A stretch of 10,528 nt of DNA from Treponema sp. (lineage in GTDB: Bacteria > Spirochaetota > Spirochaetia > Treponematales > Treponemataceae): assembly GCA_016297415.1 (NCBI GenBank), contig JAEDGQ010000070.1:1-10528 (forward strand), written 5' to 3'. The notes below the pieces were generated by a model. That model had not been told where the DNA came from. It was given only the letters and a program-made list of their open reading frames with translations, and did not search any database. The position numbers and the translations under genes are program-made. How positions within the stretch are numbered: the first letter of the stretch is position 1; each line of letters opens with the position of its first letter. Positions 4,570-10,286 of this stretch are shown piece after piece.

Positions 4570-6060
4570 ATGGAATATAAAATCGATTTTAACGGAACAG
4601 AACTTGAAGTAAAGGAAGGGGATTTTATTCTCCTTATTGGAAAATCTGCCAGCGGAAAAACAACGCTTCTTAACCTTATTGAACAGAAATTAAAAAACGC
4701 TGGAGAAAAAACTGGTTTTGTTTTTCAGAATTTTGATTCTCAGATTGTTACAGACAAAGTCTGGCACGAACTGGCCTTTGGTATGGAAAATGAGGGTCTT
4801 GACCAGAAACTTATGCATCGTCGTGTTGCAGAACTTACTTCTTACTTTGGAATAACTGACTGGCTGGATAAGGATGTTGAATTTTTAAGCGGTGGTCAGA
4901 AACAGCTTTTAAATCTGGCTTCCGTTATGGCATTAAAACCGGATTATCTTCTTCTGGACGAACCTTCAAGCCAGCTGGATCCTGTGGCTGCGTCAGGTTT
5001 TTTTAACACCTTAAAAAAAATCAACCGGGAACTGGGTACTACAATTATTATGAGTGAACACAGACTGGAAGATCTGTTTGCAGAAGCCGGAAAGGTTGTG
5101 CTGTTAAAAAACAGAAAAATTGCTGCTTCTGGAACTCCTTTAGAAACTGCTGAAAAAATTCTTGAAAGTAAAGATGAAAACCTTTTTGAATTTTTACCTG
5201 CTCCATGCCGTGTTGCCGTAAAAGCCGGAGAAAAAAATGAATTGCCCCTGACTGTTGCCGACGGCCGTATGTGGTTTAAGAACCGCGTTAAGGATGGTAA
5301 CTGCGCCGAAGGCGTTCAGGACGAGAATCGGCCTGAATGGAGCGGGACTCCGCGGAACAGTGGACAGCCTGACGGCGAAAGCCGGAACGCCCCTGTCATT
5401 AAAATTAAAAATCTTTCTTTTAAATATAAAAAAAATCAGGATTTTGTGCTTCGGGATTTGAACCTGGAAATAAAAAAAGGAAGAATTTACGCAATTGTGG
5501 GAGCTAACGGTTCTGGAAAGTCCACACTTCTGAAACTTCTATGCGGCCTTGAAAAACCTTCTTCCGGAAAAATTAAGCTTGAAGGCTCTGTCTGCATGAT
5601 GAGCCAGAATGTAAGAAATATTTTTACGGAAAAAACTGTGGCGGAGGAAATTGCTAAAGCGGGCTTAGAAAAAAAAGAATTTGAAAAAAAGCTTACCATG
5701 CACCCTTACGACCTGAGCAGCGGCGAAATGCAGAAACTGGCTTTTATGAAGGCTGTTTCAAAAAAAACTGATATTCTTCTTCTGGATGAGCCTACAAAAG
5801 GCATTGATAACGGGTACAAAAAAGAACTGGCTAAATTGCTTCGTGGTCTTTCCGGGGCAAAAAAAACTATTGTAATTGTAAGTCACGACCTGGAATTCTG
5901 TGCTTCTGCCGCGGATTATGTGAGCATGATGTTTGAAGGTCAGCTTTGCGGAAGTGACACTGTCAGAAACTTTTTTGCGGAAAACAATTTTTATACAACT
6001 GCCTGTGTCCGTATGACCGGTGGAATAAAAAAAGGAATCGTTACGGAAGATGATTTTTAA
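4570..6060 (+). CDS. Fused double ABC ATPase (EcfA-EcfA') of the ECF importer
   Basis: This 496-residue protein contains two ABC ATPase domains in one chain. Domain 1 (about 1-205) has Walker A GKSASGKT (24-31), Q53, signature LSGGQ (106-110), Walker B LLLDEP (127-132) and H164. Domain 2 (about 276-496) has Walker A GANGSGKST (311-319), Q346, signature LSSGE (382-386), Walker B LLLDEP (403-408) and H439. All ATP-site residues are present in both halves. Domain 1 is short at its N-terminus and lacks the usual aromatic A-loop segment. The linker (about 233-273) is polar and rich in Gly, Asn and Arg, and it is encoded by a markedly GC-rich stretch described separately. Fused EcfA pairs occur in dedicated ECF systems. 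The gene lies between EcfT and the S component and overlaps the latter by 11 bases. Confidence 0.9.
   Translation: MEYKIDFNGTELEVKEGDFILLIGKSASGKTTLLNLIEQKLKNAGEKTGFVFQNFDSQIVTDKVWHELAFGMENEGLDQKLMHRRVAELTSYFGITDWLDKDVEFLSGGQKQLLNLASVMALKPDYLLLDEPSSQLDPVAASGFFNTLKKINRELGTTIIMSEHRLEDLFAEAGKVVLLKNRKIAASGTPLETAEKILESKDENLFEFLPAPCRVAVKAGEKNELPLTVADGRMWFKNRVKDGNCAEGVQDENRPEWSGTPRNSGQPDGESRNAPVIKIKNLSFKYKKNQDFVLRDLNLEIKKGRIYAIVGANGSGKSTLLKLLCGLEKPSSGKIKLEGSVCMMSQNVRNIFTEKTVAEEIAKAGLEKKEFEKKLTMHPYDLSSGEMQKLAFMKAVSKKTDILLLDEPTKGIDNGYKKELAKLLRGLSGAKKTIVIVSHDLEFCASAADYVSMMFEGQLCGSDTVRNFFAENNFYTTACVRMTGGIKKGIVTEDDF
5281..5390. repeat. GC-rich in-frame insert in the EcfA linker
   Basis: By direct count 68 of these 110 bases are G or C (62%), against clearly AT-rich, A-run-filled sequence on either side. 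It keeps the reading frame and encodes the linker between the two ATPase domains, a polar segment with NRPEWSGTPRNSGQPDGES as its clearest part. Composition, position between domains and low-complexity protein suggest a small mobile palindromic or coding repeat that inserted in frame, comparable in principle to the palindromic elements inside Rickettsia genes. Whether it is repeated elsewhere in the genome cannot be seen here. Confidence 0.45.
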
Positions 6061-6685
6061 TTCCTGGGTTTCTACAGTTATTATCTGTCTTATTGTGGCT
6101 GCTTTCTGGATTGCTTTTGAAAGATCTAAGCCTTCTGCTTCTCGGCTGGTACTTGTCAGTGAACTTTGTGCCCTGGCCATTGGTGTAAGGTCTGTGTTCA
6201 GTTTTGTGCCCTATTTTAATCCTCTGCTTGCCGTTATTTTTTTGAGTGGAGTTGCCCTGGGAGGCGTTGAAGGTTTTTTAATCGGATCTCTTACAGCTCT
6301 TTTAAGCAACTTTATTTTTGGTCAGGGGCCCTGGACACTTTATCAAATGATAAGCTGGGGATTTGCCGGAACGGCTGGTGGAGTGCTGGCTGGAACCGGG
6401 ATTTTAAAAAAGTGTGACTGGAAAACTGGGGATTATGTCCGGGGCTCCGTTGTTTCCGTTTTTCTGATTATTTTTGTTACGGGGCCCCTTGCAGATTTAA
6501 GCGGTTTTTTTATGATGGGGGAAAGAAATCTGGCTCTGCTTAAAGTGATTCTGGCCGGAGGATTTGCCATGAATGTTTCTCTTGCAGCCAGCACTGTTTT
6601 TGCACTTTGTATAATTGCCCGGCCTTTCTTGTTTTCTGTTCAGAGGGCTGTTACTAAAAGCAGAGGTTTTACACAAAACCGGTAA
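6050..6685 (+). CDS. ECF transporter S component, probable corrinoid-specific
   Basis: This 211-residue integral membrane protein has about six hydrophobic segments, the size and form of an ECF S component, which binds the substrate and gives the transporter its specificity. The central block LSNFIFGQGPWTLYQMISWG (85-104) contains GQGPWT, which I recall as typical of S components in the CbrT-like group linked to vitamin B12. Short small-residue helices (GSLTALLS, GTAGGVLAG) fit the EcfT-docking surface. It overlaps the ATPase gene by 11 bases and is followed after 30 bases by a cobalamin-riboswitch-like element and a TonB receptor. Motif and context together make cobalamin or a corrinoid precursor the best guess. 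Another vitamin cannot be excluded from sequence alone. Confidence 0.78.
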   Translation: MIFNSWVSTVIICLIVAAFWIAFERSKPSASRLVLVSELCALAIGVRSVFSFVPYFNPLLAVIFLSGVALGGVEGFLIGSLTALLSNFIFGQGPWTLYQMISWGFAGTAGGVLAGTGILKKCDWKTGDYVRGSVVSVFLIIFVTGPLADLSGFFMMGERNLALLKVILAGGFAMNVSLAASTVFALCIIARPFLFSVQRAVTKSRGFTQNR

Positions 6686-6715
6686 TCCGCTATATTTATA
6701 GAAGAAATTGAAAAT

Positions 6716-6841
6716 CCATGGGGGAAATCAGGGTGAAATTCCCTGTCTTGAAATGAAACGGTTAAAGTCCGAATGCCCCATGGTTGTCTGTTGCGGCAGA
6801 CAATAATTGCTTTTTGGATGTACATGCTCTGCATCCGGAGG
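6716..6841 (+). promoter_or_regulatory. Compact cobalamin-riboswitch-like element before the TonB receptor
   Basis: The outer stem is a perfect 8-bp pairing of CCATGGGG (6716-6723) with CCCCATGG (6776-6783). Inside are GGAAA, hairpin CAGGG-TGAAAT-TCCCTG (6729-6745, containing GTGAAATTC), ACGGT, and AAGTCCGAAT (6765-6774), which resembles the B12 box (rAGYCMG). The expression part has a 7-bp stem TTGTCTG/CAGACAA (6784-6803) and a 5-bp stem GGATG/CATCC (6816-6836) that abuts the ribosome binding site GGAGG (6837-6841), implying control of translation. Relative to the copy at 9341-9482 it lacks the small GCTTTTGC arm. An FMN riboswitch shares GTGAAATTCC but would need a second such hairpin, which is absent. 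The class is assigned from recalled consensus plus gene context. Confidence 0.68.
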
Positions 6842-6845
6842 AAAA

Positions 6846-8612
6846 ATGAAAAAGCTTTTCTCATTTCTGGCCGTGGCATCTTCTTTTGCCCTGTCTGTTT
6901 TTTCTCAGACAATTGATCTGGGCAAGATTGTTACAATTGTAGATTCCCCCGAAAAAGTCGAAAAAACATTTACATCTGAAGAAATCAAAAATTCTGCAGT
7001 TTCATCTCTGCCCGAACTTTTAAGACAGAAAGGGCTTCTTGTAATGAGTTCCGGTGGTTCTGGAACAGCTTCAAATTTCAGTTACAAAGGTTATTCCGGT
7101 TTCTGCTGCAAAGTGTATGTTGACGGCGTTCTTGCCACTCAGCCTGGAACAGGAGAATTTGACTGGAACAGCATAGACATTAACTCAATCGAATCTATTA
7201 CAATTTCTGAAATTCCAGATACTTCCACAGACCAGTTTGCAGGCTGTGTTGTTTACATCCGCACAAGGCTTGTTTCTGCACGGGGCTTTGATTTTAAGAC
7301 ACTGGTTACTTCGTACGGAACATCCTTTGCGGATACAATTACTGCTTTTGCGGAATATCGTGATGTAATCGGAAATACAGGCTTTAAGATTAACGCTCAG
7401 GCAAATAAGGCTGACAATGAATATCTTGATTCAAAAGGCAAAATTTTAAGAAACAACTGGTCCAGACTTGGAAACCTTTCTGCATCCTTTAACACAATTG
7501 TTTCAGATAACCTTACTGTCAGCGGAACATCAAAGTTTTTCTATAATCAGCTTAAAGCTTTTGGCACAGGCTCTGACCGCAATGTGGGAATTGAAGACGA
7601 CTTTAATTCTTTTCAGACAGTAAAGGCCAGGCTTGTAACTCAAAAACTTGCTGTGCTAACTGCAAATCTTACGGCTCAGTACAATCAGATTGATTATGAC
7701 CAGACTGCCACCCAGCATGACAAAACTCAGATGCACACAACAGACCTGCTTCTGACAGCAGAAAATTTTTATGGTTTTAATGTGTCATCTGTGTTCAGCC
7801 TTGAAAATAAAATTTCCGGTTCTTCACAGCAGCGTTTTCACAACACATCAAAAATTGACTGGAGCTGGAGTGCCGGTGACTGGGTAAAAATTATTCCATC
7901 TATGGGAGTTCTTGCTTCTACAAATAAAGATTTTGAACTGCTTCCACAGCTTACAGTTTCTTCAAAAAAGACAGGACTTTCAGTTTCTGCATTCCGTCAG
8001 TTTGTGCTTCCAACCTTTAATCAGCTGTACTGGGAAGGTGGCGGCGGAAAAGGAAATCCTGATTTAAAACCGGAAGAAGGCTGGGCAGTTGTTTCAGGCT
8101 GGAAAAGTCCTTTTACATTTTTACCTCTGAGCCTTACATATACTTATGCAAAATACGGAAATAAAATCCGCTGGGCCTATAACGGCAAAACCCTTATGCC
8201 GGTGAATACAGTCAGTGCAGACTATCGCACTTTTGAGGCCGGTATTGCAAAAGATTTTAAATATGCAGGCTTTAATGCAGGTGTTACAAATACAAAGGCA
8301 CAGCTAGATGGAGGTTATCAGATAATGTGGGTTCCACAGTGGCAGTGCAATGCAGGAGTAACAGTTCATCTGCCTCTTAAAATTGATATTGGAGCAAATT
8401 ACATTTACACAGGAAAGCGTCAGGAAGATAATTTTAATCTTTACTGGTATGACGAAATGAATGATCTTCAGCTGATTATTAAATGGCAGGCAACAACCCG
8501 CTCTACTTTTATGTTTGAAGTTAAAAACCTGCTTGATGAGCGTCATTATTATCACGACCGTTACCCTATGCCGGGCCGCTCATTTACCGCAGGTTATATG
8601 TTCAGGGGATAA
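6846..8612 (+). CDS. TonB-dependent outer-membrane receptor, probable corrinoid (BtuB-like)
   Basis: The start at 6846 gives 588 residues and is chosen because GGAGG lies four bases upstream and the protein then begins with a clean signal peptide (MKKLFSFLAVASSFALSVFS). An upstream in-frame ATG at 6807 lies inside the riboswitch and is rejected. After a possible TonB box (GKIVTIVDS, 26-34) comes a plug domain (about 40-140): LPELLRQKGLLV, YKGYSGFCCKVYVDGV and a degenerate plug end at 118-140. The rest is a beta-barrel with alternating aromatic strands, ending with VKNLLDERHYYHD and PMPGRSFTAGYMF, the usual C-terminal pattern. A length of 588 is short, close to BtuB size, as opposed to siderophore receptors. 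Two adjacent cysteines (88-89) and C134 in the plug are unusual. The riboswitch and ECF genes make corrinoid the likely ligand. Confidence 0.85.
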   Translation: MKKLFSFLAVASSFALSVFSQTIDLGKIVTIVDSPEKVEKTFTSEEIKNSAVSSLPELLRQKGLLVMSSGGSGTASNFSYKGYSGFCCKVYVDGVLATQPGTGEFDWNSIDINSIESITISEIPDTSTDQFAGCVVYIRTRLVSARGFDFKTLVTSYGTSFADTITAFAEYRDVIGNTGFKINAQANKADNEYLDSKGKILRNNWSRLGNLSASFNTIVSDNLTVSGTSKFFYNQLKAFGTGSDRNVGIEDDFNSFQTVKARLVTQKLAVLTANLTAQYNQIDYDQTATQHDKTQMHTTDLLLTAENFYGFNVSSVFSLENKISGSSQQRFHNTSKIDWSWSAGDWVKIIPSMGVLASTNKDFELLPQLTVSSKKTGLSVSAFRQFVLPTFNQLYWEGGGGKGNPDLKPEEGWAVVSGWKSPFTFLPLSLTYTYAKYGNKIRWAYNGKTLMPVNTVSADYRTFEAGIAKDFKYAGFNAGVTNTKAQLDGGYQIMWVPQWQCNAGVTVHLPLKIDIGANYIYTGKRQEDNFNLYWYDEMNDLQLIIKWQATTRSTFMFEVKNLLDERHYYHDRYPMPGRSFTAGYMFRG

Positions 8613-8630
8613 AAAAGAGGGAGGAAATAT

Positions 8631-8704
8631 AGGGGAGAAGTCTCTCCCCTGCGTCACACTTCGTTGTGCCGCACCCCACTCTGCGGGCTCAAACGCCGCC
8701 CGCA
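8631..8704. repeat. Hairpin cluster after the TonB receptor
   Basis: AGGGGAGA (8631-8638) pairs perfectly with TCTCCCCT (8643-8650) around a 4-base loop, beginning 18 bases after the receptor stop. It lacks a T-run but could act as a transcription end or an RNA-stabilising hairpin. A CACA/TGTG stem follows around CTTCG, and then TGCGGGC (8682-8688) pairs with GCCCGCA (8698-8704). The GC-rich palindromes resemble the other short repeats in the window. Confidence 0.5.
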
Positions 8705-8732
8705 ACGCCTGCTGACAGTTTATTCTGTTTTC

Positions 8733-8761
8733 TTGACGGCAGATTTTAATTGTCGTATATT
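8733..8761 (+). promoter_or_regulatory. Orphan promoter antisense to the lipoprotein gene
   Basis: TTGACG (8733-8738) and TATATT (8756-8761) with a 17-base spacer carry the same hexamers and spacing as the two antitoxin promoters (469-497 and 846-874). It points into the 3' end of the minus-strand lipoprotein gene, whose stop codon is at 8779. No plus-strand coding gene follows, so any transcript would be antisense RNA. A small stem CTGA/TCAG (8766-8777) follows at once. Confidence 0.5.
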
Positions 8762-8778
8762 AAAACTGAACGCTCAGA

Positions 8779-9327
8779 TTATTTTGTCAAAGATGAGTGT
8801 GTGTTAAAATATCCGTTTGCTACAGTAAATTCCTGGATTGCTTCTGCAAGTGTTTCAGCAGATGTTTTTCCAGTAGCCTTGTATGCTCCGGCAATTTTGA
8901 TTGTTGAAGCTGTTAAATCTTCATAGTGAATTGCATACCATTTACCAACGTCTGGAGCTGTTTCAGAGTAAGACCAGTCAGCGTTCATAGAACGTGTATA
9001 TTTTACGTAGATGTAACCTTCTGTTTCAGATAATTTTAAAACACACAGTTCATTGCCAGCATAGTAGCTTCCAGAACCATCACCGTTATTGTTATCGAAT
9101 GTTGTTGTAGAAATATTGTACTGTTCTTTGTATGCACCATAACCTGTGTCTGGATATGTTACAGACCAGCTTCCGATAAGTGCATCGTTTTTTGCAAGCT
9201 TATCAGCGCCACCAACATAAATATACACATACTCAGTCTCAGCTTCCTGCTGACAACCTGTAAATCCAAATCCAATTACTGCCAGTGCAGCAAAAGCCAG
9301 TAAAACACGCTTAAATGTGCTTTTCAT
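8779..9327 (-). CDS. Lipoprotein of unknown function under a cobalamin-riboswitch-like leader
   Basis: This 182-residue protein has a lipoprotein signal peptide: basic start MKSTFKR, hydrophobic core, and lipobox FTGC with the lipidated cysteine at 25. A short spacer rich in Glu and Tyr follows. The mature part is rich in Tyr, Thr and Gly with alternating beta-strand patterns: GSWSVTYPDTG near 52-62, SYYAGNELCVLKL, EGYIYVKYTR, and GKWYAIHYEDL. The opening xLIGSWSV and strand periodicity recall small lipocalin-like barrels, but I do not recognise a named family. GGAGG eight bases before the ATG fixes the start. The leader (9341-9482) is a riboswitch-like element of the same type as the one before the TonB receptor, so both genes should respond to the same ligand. 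A role in corrinoid capture at the surface or in the periplasm is inferred. A weak stem with T-tail (8777-8762) may end transcription. Confidence 0.85.
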   Translation of the reverse strand: MKSTFKRVLLAFAALAVIGFGFTGCQQEAETEYVYIYVGGADKLAKNDALIGSWSVTYPDTGYGAYKEQYNISTTTFDNNNGDGSGSYYAGNELCVLKLSETEGYIYVKYTRSMNADWSYSETAPDVGKWYAIHYEDLTASTIKIAGAYKATGKTSAETLAEAIQEFTVANGYFNTHSSLTK

Positions 9328-9340
9328 AAAAATATCCTCC

Positions 9341-9482
9341 GGTCCTCAGAGTTTTGCGTAAGGACCAAAATTGTAAGTTCACTTTCCCAGGGAAAGAGGC
9401 ATTCATAAAGTATTCGGACTTGCAAAAGCTTACCGTTCCGCGTCGAGTCAGAGAATTTCACTCTGTTCCCTTTATAAAATGC
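9341..9482 (-). promoter_or_regulatory. Cobalamin-riboswitch-like leader of the lipoprotein gene
   Basis: Reading the minus strand, the outer stem joins GCATTTTATAAAG (9482-9470) to CTTTATGAATGC (9410-9399). Inside are GGGAA, hairpin CAGAG-TGAAAT-TCTCTG (9465-9449), ACGCGGAACGGTAA, a small GCTTTTGC arm and AAGTCCGAAT (9421-9412). The stems differ in sequence from the copy at 6716-6841 while the unpaired blocks are the same, which supports a common fold. A 15-base palindrome (9396-9382) follows. The last hairpin GGTCCT/AGGACC (9366-9341) sits directly before the ribosome binding site GGAGG (9340-9336). Its loop holds GCAAAA, perfectly complementary over six bases to TTTTGC in the aptamer (9427-9422), a candidate loop-loop contact as in known cobalamin riboswitches. 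I could not identify a convincing promoter upstream. Confidence 0.72.
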
Positions 9483-9554
9483 AGGAACTAATTTAGCAGA
9501 AAAATTGTTTTTATGGGAGAGGTGGGTATTTTGAGCTTATAGAGCGAATTTTTC

Positions 9555-9583
9555 TTGATGTTGTATGCAATATGCAGTATATT
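9555..9583 (+). promoter_or_regulatory. Promoter of the vapBC operon
   Basis: TTGATG (9555-9560) and TATATT (9578-9583) are separated by 17 bases, 50 bases before the antitoxin start codon. The -10 lies inside the inverted repeat described at 9562-9591. Confidence 0.7.
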
Positions 9584-9591
9584 TGCATACA
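9562..9591. promoter_or_regulatory. Inverted-repeat operator of vapBC
   Basis: TGTATGCAA (9562-9570) and TTGCATACA (9583-9591) form a perfect 9-base inverted repeat with a 12-base spacer, covering the promoter spacer and -10. A related half-site TATGCAGTATA lies between the arms. Ribbon-helix-helix antitoxins such as VapB/FitA bind such arrays and repress their own operon, so this is the likely autoregulatory site. Confidence 0.72.
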
Positions 9592-9632
9592 GTAAAAGGT
9601 ACTGCTGTCGCGGTGATCTTTAAGGAGGCCTT

Positions 9633-9887
9633 ATGGCATTGTTACAGGTCAGGGATTTTCCACAGGATTTATATGCTTTGCTTGCAATTAAAGCGCAGTT
9701 AGAAAACCGCAGTATTACACAGCAGACAATTCACATGTTAAAAGAAGGTCTGACAGAAAAGTCAGAACAGGTTTCTTCCCGTGCTGCAGTTTTAAATTCC
9801 ATTAGTCAGATGAATCTTACAATGAATAAAAATGTACCTTCTCCTGCAGAACTTATCCGTCAGGACAGGGACCGGCAGGAGGTGTAA
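9633..9887 (+). CDS. vapB: VapB/FitA-type antitoxin
   Basis: This 84-residue protein has an N-terminal ribbon-helix-helix DNA-binding domain (LLQVRDFPQDLYALLAIKAQ, then the second helix around RSITQQTIHML, residues about 3-37), similar to FitA and not to AbrB-type VapB. The C-terminal PSPAELIRQDRDRQ (69-82) matches the arginine-bearing tail that these antitoxins insert into the PIN toxin active site. AAGGAGG four bases before the ATG fixes the start. The gene ends directly against vapC (TAA then ATG). It neutralises VapC by binding and, with it, represses the operon through the inverted repeat at 9562-9591. Size and motifs are normal; it looks intact. Confidence 0.85.
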   Translation: MALLQVRDFPQDLYALLAIKAQLENRSITQQTIHMLKEGLTEKSEQVSSRAAVLNSISQMNLTMNKNVPSPAELIRQDRDRQEV

Positions 9888-10286
9888 ATGACAGTAGTTT
9901 TAGACGCCAGTGCTGCCCTTGAAATTGTTTTTAATGGAGCAAAATCTACTATATACAGGCAGACTCTGGAAAAAGCAGATTTAGTTCTGGCTCCTGTTCT
10001 TTTTGACAGCGAAGTAACCAATGTTCTGTGGAAATATATAAAAATGGGCATTGTGGATGAAGATAATGCCATAAAAAGCATGCTTCTGCTTTTTCAGCTG
10101 GTTGACGATTTTATTCCAACTGTAGAACTCGCCGTCGAAGCTCTCCACGAAGCAACCCGATTAAACCATCCGGTATACGATATGTATTACTTTGTTCTTG
10201 CCCGCCGTAATGGAGCTGTGCTTTTAACTGAAGATAAAAAACTACAGGTTCTGGCACTGGATAATGGCGTCAGACTCAACAGTTAG
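9888..10286 (+). CDS. vapC: VapC/FitB-type PIN-domain ribonuclease toxin
   Basis: This 132-residue PIN-domain protein begins MTVVLDASAALEIV. The four acidic residues of the metal site are visible: D6 (VLDAS), E42 (DSEVTNVLWK), D98 (PVYDMYYFVLAR) and D116 (LLTEDKKL). These enzymes cut specific RNAs, often initiator tRNA or ribosomal RNA, in a Mg-dependent reaction; the target of this one cannot be read from sequence. The start is immediately after the vapB stop, with GGAGG inside the end of vapB, so translation is probably coupled. The stop falls on the first base of the tandem palindromic repeats, so the operon is bounded downstream by repeat DNA. It appears complete and active. Confidence 0.88.
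   Translation: MTVVLDASAALEIVFNGAKSTIYRQTLEKADLVLAPVLFDSEVTNVLWKYIKMGIVDEDNAIKSMLLLFQLVDDFIPTVELAVEALHEATRLNHPVYDMYYFVLARRNGAVLLTEDKKLQVLALDNGVRLNS

Noticed and set aside
5758..6180. 140-codon minus-strand frame across the ATPase/S-component junction
   Set aside because: It is antisense to two well-supported genes with no start signal or motif.
6716..6841. Reading of this element as an FMN riboswitch because of GGGTGAAATTCCC
   Set aside because: FMN aptamers contain two such hairpins and other conserved blocks that are missing; the linked receptor and ECF genes and the AAGTCCG box fit the cobalamin class better.
6807..6845. Upstream in-frame ATG that would add 13 residues to the TonB receptor
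   Set aside because: It lies within the riboswitch expression platform, lacks a ribosome binding site, and would put a non-signal-like segment before an obvious signal peptide.
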